Positions 8,823 to 18,653 of a DNA stretch of 64,000 nucleotides are shown one piece after another. The DNA comes from VYFG01 sp965248685. GTDB taxonomy: Bacteria; Pseudomonadota; Gammaproteobacteria; Arenicellales; Poriferihabitantaceae. The position numbers were made by a program, and so were the translations under genes. The number at the start of each line of letters is the position of its first letter. The stretch's first letter is position 1. The notes beneath the pieces were generated by a model that saw only the letters and a program-made list of their open reading frames with translations, searched no databases and was not told where the DNA came from. The DNA is taken from contig CBDFKC010000003.1 of assembly GCA_965248685.1 (NCBI GenBank), positions 1,426,001-1,490,000 on the forward strand, read 5' to 3'.

Positions 8823-9644
8823 TTGCAGCAAAGACCGGTATTTATCGTTTCAGATAGCAGTGGGCTTACCGCTGAAACCATCTGTCATACGCTGTTAAGT
8901 CAATTTCCTGGAATAGATTTTAATCAGGCGGCTTTGCCGTTTGTCGATACCGATGAAAAAGTACGCAAAGTGGTCGAGCAGATTCAACGGGCAGGAGAGA
9001 CCAGTGGACAACGCCCGCTGGTTTTTACTACTTTCGTCAATAATGCTTTTAGTGAAATCCTGGGTCAGGCCGAAGCAGAAATATTTGACTTATTCGCCCC
9101 ATTTATCAGTCGTATGGAATCTGTACTGGGCCAGGTTTCATCCCATCAGCAGGGTCAGTCCCACGGTATTGCCGATTTGGTGCAATATAGCCGCAGAATT
9201 AATGCGGTCAATTATGCGATGCATTGCGACGATGGCCTGCATACCCGGGACTATGCCAAAGCTAATATGATTCTGGTTGGCGTATCCCGCTCTGGCAAAA
9301 CTCCTACCTGTTTATATCTGGCACTGCATTTTGGCTTCTACGCCGCCAACTACCCGTTGACCGAGGAAGATTTTGACCGAGGAGAATTGCCGGATTCGAT
9401 TTTGCAACACCGTGACAAAATATTCGGTTTAACTATTGATCCGGTTCGATTACACCAGATACGTTTGGAACGTAGGCCGAACAGTGAATACTCTTCATTA
9501 AAGAATTGTCAAAGTAATGTCGCCGCGGCCCGTAGGATGTATAAGACTAACCGCATTTTGAATTGTGATTCAACAAACTATTCAGTAGAGGAGTTGGGAA
9601 GTGCGATCAAGCACCAAATGGGGCTGCAGTCCAGATTTTATTAA
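8823..9644 (+). CDS. ppsR: PEP synthetase regulatory protein (kinase/pyrophosphorylase, DUF299)
   Basis: A 273-residue bifunctional serine/threonine kinase and phosphorylase that inactivates and reactivates PEP synthase. The start (RPVFIVSDSSGLTAE) is characteristic, as is the central P-loop GVSRSGKT at residues 153-160. The phosphorylase region follows (GLTIDPVRLHQIRLERR). The start is TTG; the family begins within a few residues of this point. Its place next to and divergent from ppsA supports the assignment. Confidence 0.95.
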   Translation: MQQRPVFIVSDSSGLTAETICHTLLSQFPGIDFNQAALPFVDTDEKVRKVVEQIQRAGETSGQRPLVFTTFVNNAFSEILGQAEAEIFDLFAPFISRMESVLGQVSSHQQGQSHGIADLVQYSRRINAVNYAMHCDDGLHTRDYAKANMILVGVSRSGKTPTCLYLALHFGFYAANYPLTEEDFDRGELPDSILQHRDKIFGLTIDPVRLHQIRLERRPNSEYSSLKNCQSNVAAARRMYKTNRILNCDSTNYSVEELGSAIKHQMGLQSRFY

Positions 9645-9704
9645 ACTAGCGCTACCAGTTTTGCATTTGTCGTCGTTATCCCATGTCATTAATTTCTCGT
9701 TCAA

Positions 9705-11036
9705 GTGAATACTAAAGGTCCTGGTAAGGTAGGTTTCGTCAGCCTTGGATGCCCGAAGGCAACAGTGGACTCTGAGCGTATAGTGACTGAACTCAGGGTC
9801 CAGGGATATGAAATGTCCGCGGAATACGATGATGCGGATCTGGTTATCGTCAATACCTGTGGATTTATAAATGCGGCTGTGGAGGAGTCTCTTGGCGCGA
9901 TTGGAGAGGCATTGACTGAAAATGGCAAAGTTATTGTCACCGGCTGTCTCGGCGCCAAAGGTACCGTGGTGCAGGATAACTACCCAAATGTACTGGCGGT
10001 AACTGGACCCCATGCTACCCAAGAAGTAATGGAAGCCGTGCATGTGCATTTGCCCCCAACCCATGATCCTTTCGTTGATTTGGTTCCACCTGGGGGAATG
10101 AAATTAACACCGCGTCACTATGCTTATCTGAAAATTTCTGAAGGATGCAATCACCGATGCAGCTTCTGCATTATTCCCCAGATGCGTGGTGACCTGGTAA
10201 GTCGTGGAAGTGCCGACGTGATGACGGAAGCAGAGGCCCTGGTTAGTGCCGGGGTAAAAGAACTACTGGTGGTTTCCCAGGATACCAGTGCTTATGGTTT
10301 GGATATCCGATATCGAACCGATTTCCACGGCACCCGTCCCATTAGGTCCCATATATTCGACTTGTCCCAGGCGCTCGGTTCTCTCGGGGTATGGGTGCGT
10401 TTGCATTATGTTTATCCCTATCCCCATGTCGATAAATTAATACCGTTGATGGCGGAAGGAAAAATTCTGCCCTACCTCGATATTCCGTTTCAGCATGCGA
10501 ACCAGAGAGTGTTGAAGGCGATGAAGCGCCCCGCTCACAGTGAAAAAGTGTTGAATCGCATCAGAAAATGGCGCGAAATATGTCCAGACTTGACCATTCG
10601 AAGTACCTTTATCGTAGGGTTCCCCGGAGAAACTGAGGAAGAATTCGAGGAATTGCTGGAATTTATTCAACACGCTCAAATAGACCGGGCGGGTTGTTTC
10701 CAGTATTCGGCGGTGGACGGCGCCAGCGCGAATAAAATCTCCGATCCGGTTGAAGAAACCATCAAGCAAGAAAGATTTGAACGGTTTATGCAGGCTCAAC
10801 AAGAGATTTCCTACCAAAAGCAAATGGACAAAGTGGGTTCCATCGCTGAAGTAATAATTGATCAGGTTGAACCAACCCAGGCATGCGGTCGAGGCAAAGG
10901 GGATGCTCCCGAAGTAGACGGAGTGGTTGAAATTGAGCAACTCGATGCTTCTGTAAAGCCAGGAGACATCCTCTCGGTGAAGATTACCGGTGCGACCGAA
11001 TACGATTTATTCGGTGTTCAGGTATCCCAATTCTGA
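9705..11036 (+). CDS. rimO: Ribosomal protein S12 methylthiotransferase
   Basis: A 443-residue radical-SAM enzyme that adds a methylthio group to the conserved aspartate of ribosomal protein S12. The N-terminal MTTase domain starts GKVGFVSLGCPKATVDSE and has three cluster cysteines (SLGC, NTCG, TGCLG). The radical SAM motif CNHRCSFC follows near residue 149, and a TRAM domain ends the protein. The SLGCPKA and EGCNHRCSFC forms are specific to RimO rather than MiaB. The start is GTG. It stands alone between ppsR and clpB. Confidence 0.96.
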   Translation: MNTKGPGKVGFVSLGCPKATVDSERIVTELRVQGYEMSAEYDDADLVIVNTCGFINAAVEESLGAIGEALTENGKVIVTGCLGAKGTVVQDNYPNVLAVTGPHATQEVMEAVHVHLPPTHDPFVDLVPPGGMKLTPRHYAYLKISEGCNHRCSFCIIPQMRGDLVSRGSADVMTEAEALVSAGVKELLVVSQDTSAYGLDIRYRTDFHGTRPIRSHIFDLSQALGSLGVWVRLHYVYPYPHVDKLIPLMAEGKILPYLDIPFQHANQRVLKAMKRPAHSEKVLNRIRKWREICPDLTIRSTFIVGFPGETEEEFEELLEFIQHAQIDRAGCFQYSAVDGASANKISDPVEETIKQERFERFMQAQQEISYQKQMDKVGSIAEVIIDQVEPTQACGRGKGDAPEVDGVVEIEQLDASVKPGDILSVKITGATEYDLFGVQVSQF

Positions 11037-11229
11037 GTAAAGCCTGGGCTGCTTTAAATTCGGCATTGGCTATTTTAATGGTCGGCTAAACCTGGATTAG
11101 CCTAAGGTAAATTCACCAGGGCAATCGGCGATTTCAAACTGGACTGAAACCTTGTAGAACATTGAATATGTGGCCTTTACCCCCATTTAAAGTGGTATGA
11201 ATAACACGCATTAATTGGCAGGTAACCCG

Positions 11230-13800
11230 ATGAGAATGGACAAGCTGACCGCTAAATTTCAGTTAGCCCTGAGTGATGCTCAAAGTGCTGCGCTCGGGCG
11301 AAATCACCAATTTATCGAGCCAGCACATTTGATACTGGCCATGCTGGATCAGGATGGAGGCAGTGTGCGTCATCTGCTAACCCAGAGTGGTATCAACGCC
11401 AATCGCTTGCGTTCCGCTATCGGGGAAACTCTCGACAGACTGCCCCAAGTTGAAGGCAATCAGGGTGAAGTACATATTTCCAATGATCTTGCGAAGCTGT
11501 TGAATGTCAGTGACCAATTAGCGCAACAACGCAAAGACCAGTTTATCGCCAGCGAGCTTTTCGTGCTGGCGGCGATCGAAGATAAAGGTCAGCTTGGCAG
11601 ACTCTTGCGTGAAGCCGGCGGGTCCAAAAAAAGTCTTGAGAGCGCTATCGATGGAATGCGAGGTGGTCAGCGAGTCGACGATCAGAACGCCGAAGATCAA
11701 CGCCAGGCTCTGGAAAAATATACGGTAGACGTAACCGAGCGGGCGGAACAGGGAAAGCTGGACCCAGTAATCGGCCGAGACGAAGAAATTCGACGGGCGA
11801 TCCAGGTGTTACAACGGCGAACTAAAAATAACCCGGTTTTGATCGGAGAGCCCGGGGTAGGTAAAACCGCGATTATCGAGGGCCTGGCTCAGCGTATCGT
11901 CAATGACGAAGTGCCGGAAGGAGTACGTAACAAACGAGTCCTGTCGCTGGATTTTGCCGCATTGCTAGCCGGTGCCAAATTTCGTGGCGAATTCGAAGAG
12001 CGCTTGAAAGCAGTATTGAATGACCTGTCTAAACAGGAGGGGCAGGTCATCCTGTTTATCGATGAATTGCATACCATGGTTGGAGCAGGTAAAGCAGAGG
12101 GGGCGATGGACGCGGGAAATATGTTGAAGCCTGCCCTCGCCAGGGGTGAGCTGCATTGTGTAGGCGCGACTACCCTTGATGAATACAGGAAATATATTGA
12201 AAAGGACGCTGCGCTCGAGCGACGATTCCAGAAGGTATTGGTAGCGGAACCTTCGGTCGAGGACACCATCGCAATTCTACGAGGGCTGAAGCAGCGCTAC
12301 GAAGTCCATCACGGGGTGGATATAACGGATCCGGCAATAGTCGCGGCAGCGACCTTATCCCATCGCTACATAACAGATCGAAATCTGCCAGACAAGGCGA
12401 TTGATCTGATAGATGAAGCCGCCAGTCAAATTCGAATGGAAATTGATTCCAAACCAGAGTCTATGGATCGCTTGGAGCGACGTATTGTTCAGCTGAAAAT
12501 GGAGCAGCAAGCGCTGAAAAAAGAGAGCGATCAGGCATCGATCAAGCGACTCGAGGGGCTGAAACAGGAGATCGATAAGCACGAACGGGAATTTGCTGAT
12601 CTCGAAGAGATTTGGAATGCCGAAAAGTCAGCGGTCCAGGGTAGTCAACATATCCGGGAAGAACTTGATCGGGCGCGGATAGAGTTCGAGGCCGCCCGGC
12701 GAGCCGGAGACTTGCAAAGGATGTCTGAACTGCAATATGGAAAAATCCCGGAACTCGAGCGTCAGCTGGTCTCCGCTGACGCTGCCGGCAACCAGGAAAC
12801 CACGTTATTGCGAACCAATGTTACCGAAGATGAAATAGCAGAGGTGGTGTCTAAGTGGACAGGTATTCCAGTTGCAAAGATGCTGGAAGGGGAGCGGGAA
12901 AAACTGTTGCAGATGGAAGATAGTTTGCATCAGCGGGTTATTGGCCAGGAAGAGGCGATTGGTGCCGTGGCCAATGCCATTCGGCGGTCTCGTGCTGGTC
13001 TGTCTGATCCAAACAGACCATACGGTTCATTTTTGTTTCTCGGTCCAACAGGTGTAGGCAAGACCGAACTAACCAAGGCGTTAGCATCATTTCTATTTGA
13101 TACCGAAGAGTCCATGATTCGTATCGACATGTCTGAGTTTATGGAAAAACATTCGGTTGCGCGATTAATTGGTGCGCCTCCGGGATACGTCGGATACGAG
13201 GAAGGCGGCTACCTGACCGAGGCGATTCGACGTAAGCCTTATGCCGTAGTGTTACTCGACGAGGTAGAAAAAGCTCACCCGGACGTTTTCAATATTTTGC
13301 TACAGGTTCTGGACGATGGTAGATTGACCGATGGTCATGGGCGAACCGTGGATTTTCGCAACACGGTCATTATTATGACGTCCAATCTTGGTTCCCAAAT
13401 GATTCAGGAAATGAGTGTTGAAGGTGATTATACTGCCATGAAAACTGCGGTGATGGAAGTTGTTAGTGCGCACTTTAGGCCAGAATTTCTCAATCGTATT
13501 GATGAATTCACTGTTTTCCACCCGCTGGAAAAACACCAGTTGATGAAGATTGCCGAAATTCAGATCGAATATCTAAAAAACAGACTCAAAGAACGAGATA
13601 TTCAGTTGGAGATGTCGGAACAGGCTCTGGCAAAGCTGGCTGAGGCTGGATTTGACCCGGTATATGGCGCGCGTCCACTGAAACGGGAGATTCAGAATCA
13701 AATTGAAAACCCATTGGCTCAGGATATTTTATCTGGCAAGTATGGGGCGGGTGATACAGTCAACGTCAGAGTTTCTGAAGGGGAAATTATATTCAACTAA
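11230..13800 (+). CDS. clpB: ATP-dependent disaggregase ClpB
   Basis: Hsp100 chaperone that resolubilises aggregates with DnaK. It has an N-domain of two Clp repeats, AAA1 with GEPGVGKTA, the coiled-coil middle domain (about residues 405-530) and AAA2 with GPTGVGKTEL and VVLLDEVEKAHPD. The C-terminal D2-small domain is complete. I place the start at the ATG at 11230 (MRMDKLTAKFQ), which aligns with the family start and has GGCAGGT upstream. The frame also opens at a TTG at 11215. Heat-shock (sigma-32) control is usual for the family, but I could not see a clear promoter. Confidence 0.97.
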   Translation: MRMDKLTAKFQLALSDAQSAALGRNHQFIEPAHLILAMLDQDGGSVRHLLTQSGINANRLRSAIGETLDRLPQVEGNQGEVHISNDLAKLLNVSDQLAQQRKDQFIASELFVLAAIEDKGQLGRLLREAGGSKKSLESAIDGMRGGQRVDDQNAEDQRQALEKYTVDVTERAEQGKLDPVIGRDEEIRRAIQVLQRRTKNNPVLIGEPGVGKTAIIEGLAQRIVNDEVPEGVRNKRVLSLDFAALLAGAKFRGEFEERLKAVLNDLSKQEGQVILFIDELHTMVGAGKAEGAMDAGNMLKPALARGELHCVGATTLDEYRKYIEKDAALERRFQKVLVAEPSVEDTIAILRGLKQRYEVHHGVDITDPAIVAAATLSHRYITDRNLPDKAIDLIDEAASQIRMEIDSKPESMDRLERRIVQLKMEQQALKKESDQASIKRLEGLKQEIDKHEREFADLEEIWNAEKSAVQGSQHIREELDRARIEFEAARRAGDLQRMSELQYGKIPELERQLVSADAAGNQETTLLRTNVTEDEIAEVVSKWTGIPVAKMLEGEREKLLQMEDSLHQRVIGQEEAIGAVANAIRRSRAGLSDPNRPYGSFLFLGPTGVGKTELTKALASFLFDTEESMIRIDMSEFMEKHSVARLIGAPPGYVGYEEGGYLTEAIRRKPYAVVLLDEVEKAHPDVFNILLQVLDDGRLTDGHGRTVDFRNTVIIMTSNLGSQMIQEMSVEGDYTAMKTAVMEVVSAHFRPEFLNRIDEFTVFHPLEKHQLMKIAEIQIEYLKNRLKERDIQLEMSEQALAKLAEAGFDPVYGARPLKREIQNQIENPLAQDILSGKYGAGDTVNVRVSEGEIIFN

Positions 13801-14000
13801 TCTCTCTAGGAAACTACTGGAAATCGGGGAGACGGAAACCAGTCCGTTTTGATCTAGGTAGATAGATATTATTTGTTTAAAGAATTTCTTAGCCATCAAA
13901 TTGCCCAGCGCTTAGTTCCTGGGGTAGGCCTAAGGTTTGCTGTATATCCTGATTTGAATATTGTGGGTTCCCAGTTCTAACTCTTTCGCTCATAATGCAG

Positions 14001-14552
14001 TGTCCAAAGGTACTTTTTCTTTGCAGAGAACCCGTTCCAAGTGCCGCATCATTGTATTGAGAATTGCGTAAAAAGGGTTTGGAATTGTCTGCTAGTTTCG
14101 GCGAAGCCGTTAAAGTTGTACGTGAAGCGAGTCTATGGTGGGAATGCTACTATGACAATGTTTGTTATTTTGATGTATACAAGAAAATGAAGGAGTACTT
14201 TTCTGAAATACTTTCGGTAAAGTACGATGCATTCAAATCAAGACCTCAATCGGTAACTATTGAGATATTGAAGTATCCTGAAATTAACGCTGTCAAAAAT
14301 ATTGAATATCTCCCAGTAAACTGATCTGCCGAAATCAAACCCTCTAAAATAGCACGAGCACTAAAGCCGCTGATAAGAATATTTCCTAGAAATTTTAGAA
14401 TGTTTGTTGAATCTTTGGGCATAAAAATGCTGCATATGAAGAAAAATGGGATTCCTGATGGAAGTGTTCATCTTAAAAGATCTCTAGATCAATACCACAA
14501 ATTTCGAAATATGACAGGCCAACAAGATATTACCTATGATTCAATATATTAA
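14001..14552 (+). pseudogene. Sulfotransferase remnant, 5'-truncated with two in-frame stops
   Basis: Reading 14001-14552 in one frame gives a protein colinear with the intact sulfotransferase at 18654. It has CPKVLFLCREPV against SPKIIYLYREPV, and LWWECYYDNV against LWWENYYDNV. The segment around SAE after position 14324 also matches. Two TGA codons interrupt the frame, at 14058-14060 and 14322-14324. The second sits where the intact copy has serine, so one C-to-G change could explain it. About 100 N-terminal residues, including the 5'-phosphosulfate-binding loop, are missing. The final TAA at 14550-14552 overlaps the start of the cupin gene. I read it as decayed, not programmed. Confidence 0.75.
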
Positions 14553-14964
14553 AAGTAAAGAGATGGTTTTAGCTATAGTCCTGAGGGATGGATATCGAGC
14601 TGAAGGAATACAGTTTTTTACCCCAGGAGACTTTTCCCAACAATTGGGTTATATGAATAGGCCCGATGGATACGTCATTCCACCACACGTACATAATTCA
14701 GTTGCTCGAGAGGTTAGTTATACGAAAGAGGTGCTGATCATTAGAACCGGAAGTGTGAGGGTAGATTTTTATGACGAACTAAAGAATTATATTAACAGCA
14801 CGATACTTGAAAAAGGCGATATCGTTTTACTTGCGTATGGAGGTCACGGGTTCGAAATGCTCGAAGATAGTGAAATTGTTGAAATCAAACAGGGCCCATA
14901 TGCTGGCGATGAAGATAAAACCAGATTTGATCCAGTGGACGAGAATCTCATAAAACTGATCTGA
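14536..14964 (+). CDS. Small cupin-domain protein of the polysaccharide island
   Basis: A 142-residue single-domain protein with a cupin barrel. The first motif is PHVHNS...TKEVLIIRTGSVRVDFYD and the second is EKGDIVLLAYGGHGFEM. The HVH and later H residues could bind a metal. It stands at the head of a tight run with a DegT aminotransferase (five bases after its stop) and a methyltransferase, so a role in making or regulating a modified sugar is inferred. It lacks obvious similarity to QdtA/FdtA ketoisomerases, so I leave the reaction open. The start overlaps the sulfotransferase remnant. Confidence 0.7.
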   Translation: MIQYIKSKEMVLAIVLRDGYRAEGIQFFTPGDFSQQLGYMNRPDGYVIPPHVHNSVAREVSYTKEVLIIRTGSVRVDFYDELKNYINSTILEKGDIVLLAYGGHGFEMLEDSEIVEIKQGPYAGDEDKTRFDPVDENLIKLI

Positions 14965-14969
14965 CTTTG

Positions 14970-16094
14970 ATGAACAAAAACAGCTTTATTCCGGTTAACC
15001 AACCGCTATTAGATGGAAACGAAAAAAAATATTTACTGGAATGCGTCACTTCCGGTTGGATATCGTCTGAGGGACCATTTGTTAAGAGATTTGAAGATCA
15101 ATTCTCACGTAGAGTGGAGCGACAGTATGGCGTAGCAGTTACAAACGGCACTGCAGCATTAGATGTCGCGATCGAGGCTTTGGGAATATCAACTGGGGAC
15201 GAAGTTATATTGCCTACGTTTACAATAATATCCTGTATTAACCAAATTATCCGTTGTGGTGCGAAGCCGGTATTTGTGGATAGCGATCCACTGACCTGGA
15301 ATATGGCAGTTACAGATATTGAGGCCAAAATTACACCCAAGACCAAGGCAATTATGATGGTGCATATTTACGGTTTGCCGGTAGATGTCGCTCCTGTTCT
15401 AAAGTTGGCAAAAGAGCATCGAATTTATGTTCTGGAGGATGCTGCTGAGGCCATTGGCCAAACTTACCATGGTAGTCCTTGCGGTGGGTTCGGAGACGTT
15501 AGTGTATTTAGCTTCTATCCAAATAAACACGTTACCACCGGGGAAGGTGGTATGGTTGTTACCAACTCTCCCACAATAAATCAAGAATCTAAAAGTCTGA
15601 GAAATCTGTATTTTGGCTCAAAAAAGCGATTTGTGCATGAAAATATTGGTTGGAATTTGAGAATGACAAACATGCAGGCGGCCATAGGTTTGGCGCAACT
15701 TGAGTCGTTAGATAGAAATATTAAAAAAAAAGTACGTATGGGAAGACTGTACACGGAACTACTGGATGATATTGGAGGTATATCCTTGCCAGTGGCCGAA
15801 ACTGAATATGCAGAAAATAACTATTGGGTATTTGGAATAGTATTAGATAAAAGTCGTGATACCAAGGCTGACCTTATAATGCAAAAACTCTTTGAGTTGG
15901 GAGTGGGGACTCGTCCATTTTTTCATCCTATGCATATGCAGCCTGTATTGACGAAACGCGGTCTAACTCAAAATCAAAATTTCCCCGTTGCAGAACACTT
16001 GGGAGAGTATGGTTTCTACGTTCCAAGCGGATTAACTCTCTCCGATAGCCAAATTGAGTATGTAGCCGAGTCCATTAGAAAGGTACTGACGTGA
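14970..16094 (+). CDS. DegT/DnrJ/EryC1/StrS aminotransferase (perosamine-synthase-like)
   Basis: A 374-residue PLP enzyme of the sugar aminotransferase family. It shows the substrate-side GWISSEGPFVKRFE, then TNGTAALDVAIEAL and LPTFTIISC. The active-site lysine is in FSFYPNKHVTTGEGG, near residue 185. Such enzymes aminate a 4-keto or 3-keto nucleotide sugar, for example GDP-4-keto-6-deoxymannose to GDP-perosamine. The best start is ATG 14970; a TTG sits just before it. It overlaps the next gene by four bases (GTGA). The nucleotide-sugar dehydratase that would supply its substrate is not in this window. Confidence 0.88.
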   Translation: MNKNSFIPVNQPLLDGNEKKYLLECVTSGWISSEGPFVKRFEDQFSRRVERQYGVAVTNGTAALDVAIEALGISTGDEVILPTFTIISCINQIIRCGAKPVFVDSDPLTWNMAVTDIEAKITPKTKAIMMVHIYGLPVDVAPVLKLAKEHRIYVLEDAAEAIGQTYHGSPCGGFGDVSVFSFYPNKHVTTGEGGMVVTNSPTINQESKSLRNLYFGSKKRFVHENIGWNLRMTNMQAAIGLAQLESLDRNIKKKVRMGRLYTELLDDIGGISLPVAETEYAENNYWVFGIVLDKSRDTKADLIMQKLFELGVGTRPFFHPMHMQPVLTKRGLTQNQNFPVAEHLGEYGFYVPSGLTLSDSQIEYVAESIRKVLT

Positions 16095-16867
16095 ACACCG
16101 GCGGCGTCTTTAGTGCTTATAGCGCTTATTACGATCTTTTTTATAAGGACAAAAACTACGAAGGGGAGGTGAAATATTTGATCGATTTAGCCAATGGTCC
16201 AACAGGAAAAATAAAAACAATATTGGAATTAGGCTGTGGTACAGGTGGACACGCGGTTCATTTGGCCGAGCTTGGTTACTCAGTTACCGGTATCGATATT
16301 TCGAAGACAATGCTTTCTCAGGCTGATGATCGCAAACTGGGTATGACAGAAGACTTGTCTAGCCAACTTGATTTTACTGTTGGCGACATAAGAAATTATC
16401 GAGGGGACAAGAAATTTGATTGTGTCATGTCATTGTTTCACGTCTTCAGCTATCAAACCTCTAATTTGGATTTAAAAAAGTCAATTAGGACAGCGTGGGA
16501 GAATTTAGAGAGAGGAGGGGTGCTTATATTCGATTATTGGTATGGCCCTGCCGTTATTAGCCAATTACCAGAATCAAGAACAAAGGAAATGGAGAATGAA
16601 ACCTATCATGTATTTCGTTCCGCCTCACCGAAAATTGATTTGAACAACAACACGGTGAAAGTAGAATACGCTATTACTGTTAACAATAAAGAAAGTGGTG
16701 AAAGGGAGGAGATAAGTGAGTCCCATGAAATGCGTTATTTATTTATCCCTGAATTACTTCTACTTACTGAAGAATATTTTGAGCCAATTGGGCACTATGG
16801 GTGGGGCGGAAAACTGAGTCCGAGTGTAGATGATTGGGCCGCTGTAAGTATGTGGAAGAAAATTTAA
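16091..16867 (+). CDS. Class I SAM-dependent methyltransferase (sugar N-methyltransferase-like)
   Basis: A 258-residue protein with motif I ILELGCGTGGHAVHLAELG, the acidic VTGIDIS of motif II and FDCVMSLFHVFSYQ near residue 115. The N-terminal YYDLFYKDKNYEGEV resembles amino-sugar methyltransferases such as DesVI/TylM1. With the adjacent aminotransferase this suggests N-methylation of an amino sugar, which is inference only. The GTG start overlaps the preceding stop by four bases, so the two are coupled. Confidence 0.82.
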   Translation: MNTGGVFSAYSAYYDLFYKDKNYEGEVKYLIDLANGPTGKIKTILELGCGTGGHAVHLAELGYSVTGIDISKTMLSQADDRKLGMTEDLSSQLDFTVGDIRNYRGDKKFDCVMSLFHVFSYQTSNLDLKKSIRTAWENLERGGVLIFDYWYGPAVISQLPESRTKEMENETYHVFRSASPKIDLNNNTVKVEYAITVNNKESGEREEISESHEMRYLFIPELLLLTEEYFEPIGHYGWGGKLSPSVDDWAAVSMWKKI

Positions 16868-17043
16868 TTAAAATTGCTGGATATATTTCAGTTAATAACT
16901 TTGAATTAGTTGTTTTCACCAATGTTAAGAAGAACCTGGAGCATCTTGAGAAGATAGGACTTAAAGTAAGTTTAGTTAAAAGTACCTGGCGAGATAGATT
17001 GGCTTTTTCTTTCCCAAATTTTCACTTTGTTTCAGCTGTATGA
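16868..17043 (+). pseudogene. N-terminal stub of a glycosyltransferase
   Basis: The frame after the methyltransferase stop encodes a short stretch (FELVVFTNVKKNLEHLEKIG) ending at a TGA at 17041-17043. It resembles residues 32-70 of the intact glycosyltransferase at 19893 (YEFLVYTFVVENVEVLTALG), followed in both by a strand and a D-x-x-x-R-L/F pattern. The frame is also open back into the methyltransferase gene, but no start codon with a ribosome site is visible. I read it as the leftover of a paralogous gene; identity is low and the call is tentative. Confidence 0.4.
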
Positions 17044-17109
17044 GACGCACTCTTGCTGAAAAACAGTGCTGTATCGAAATAGAGCTTTTCACGCAACCTG
17101 CCATCATAT

Positions 17110-18453
17110 TTAAGATTCCGTATATACCTTGGTGAACAGTTTCTTGGGATTGAATGCAATGATCAACAGCCGAAAATTATTCCTTGTGCGTGAGAACATC
17201 GCATTCATTAAAAATGCAGAGATCGAATACGATATTAAAGTCGCGTAAGCTGCACCGGAAATACCATATTTAGGGATAAATATTAGGTTTAATGCAACAT
17301 TAATTAGGGCGCCGGAACAAGTGTTTATCAGGGTATAAACTTGTAAATTCTCAACGACGTAATACCTGGTAATAGCAGCATTCAACGCAATGAAAATAAC
17401 AGTCCAGGAAAGCACTTTTAGCGGCTTGACAGATTCCGAATATTCTACGCCAAACAATAGTGGAACCAGGTAAGGTGAAAAAAGCGTCAAAATAGCGGCG
17501 ATGAAGGCGGCGCTATAAAGCATTAGTCCGTAGAGCTGGATAATCCTTAGCTCGTAAAAATGGTTTGAAGACTTTTTGTTTCTAACGATTGCAGGGAATA
17601 GTGAAGTCACAATTAGCAATGGAATAAAATACAACGACTCACTAAGCCTAACCGCTACTGAATAGACTCCAACGTTTCCAAAGCCAAGAATATTTTTAAT
17701 CATAATCTGATCAATTCGCATATATACTATTACAGCCAATGAAGAGATTATGAGTGGCCAGGACTCCTTCAAAATAGTCAGTGCAAGCTTTTTATTAAAC
17801 CCGCTCAGAAATTTTTCCGAAACGAAACGCAGAATCGTTCGATAATATGCAAAAGAAAGAAGGATCGATTCGGCAATAATTATTAGAAAAAACCATATAA
17901 TCTCCAACTTCAGAATTACACAACATATTTTTAAAAGCGCGGAAATAAAAAACTGAAAAAGTCTACATTGAGCAGAAAGCTTGCCAAGAACGCGTGATTC
18001 AAAATAGAAATCTATCGTGTAGAAGGCTTGAATAAACATGCTAATTGACACGAGTACAACGTAACTTTTTGTTTGTTGGTCATAATCAGTGAATTCCAGT
18101 ACTAGAAGTAAAAGTAATATTGACATCATTGACCCAAGTATTCGGATCCAGAATCCCACCCCTAATATTGAGGATTCTGTGTTATTTTCACGTACAAGAT
18201 ACTTAACCAGGGTTCTGTCCGTTCCCAGCTTGGAAAGGGCGATAAAGATTGATGCAAACGCAACTACAAAACTATACAGACCAAAGTTATCCACACCCAA
18301 ATAACGAGCAATCAAAATTGCTACAAATAACCCAAGAAAACCACGAGCGAGTTTCTCACATAACAACCAGGATGTATTGCGAAAATATGTACGCAAGCTA
18401 TCCAGATTGAATCTCGTACCAAGCGATGTGGCAATTTTCTCTAAATCGAGCAT
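17110..18453 (-). CDS. wzx: Polysaccharide flippase (Wzx/MATE-like, MOP superfamily)
   Basis: A 447-residue protein with about 12 hydrophobic segments across its length. The N-terminal motif WLLCEKLARGFLGLFVAILIARYLG is typical of Wzx/RfbX flippases, which move undecaprenyl-linked repeat units across the inner membrane. It implies a Wzy-type assembly route, but no Wzy polymerase or chain-length regulator is seen in the window. It is the only minus-strand gene in its immediate surroundings, lying between the glycosyltransferase stub and the sulfotransferase. Confidence 0.88.
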   Translation of the reverse strand: MLDLEKIATSLGTRFNLDSLRTYFRNTSWLLCEKLARGFLGLFVAILIARYLGVDNFGLYSFVVAFASIFIALSKLGTDRTLVKYLVRENNTESSILGVGFWIRILGSMMSILLLLLVLEFTDYDQQTKSYVVLVSISMFIQAFYTIDFYFESRVLGKLSAQCRLFQFFISALLKICCVILKLEIIWFFLIIIAESILLSFAYYRTILRFVSEKFLSGFNKKLALTILKESWPLIISSLAVIVYMRIDQIMIKNILGFGNVGVYSVAVRLSESLYFIPLLIVTSLFPAIVRNKKSSNHFYELRIIQLYGLMLYSAAFIAAILTLFSPYLVPLLFGVEYSESVKPLKVLSWTVIFIALNAAITRYYVVENLQVYTLINTCSGALINVALNLIFIPKYGISGAAYATLISYSISAFLMNAMFSRTRNNFRLLIIAFNPKKLFTKVYTES

Positions 18454-18653
18454 TTACTTGTGAATATAAATTCGTATTTGACGGAGTCGCTCCAAATGTT
18501 CACAACTAATATTAGTTAGCAATGACGATGATTGTATTTAGTGAAATTGTTATCCCTGATTTTGAAAAATGAGTTTTAGGGTACAGCATAGACCAATTCT
18601 GAATTCGATTGGTGCTTTGCCGATAGTCATAGCACTCCAAGCAGGTTCACAAA

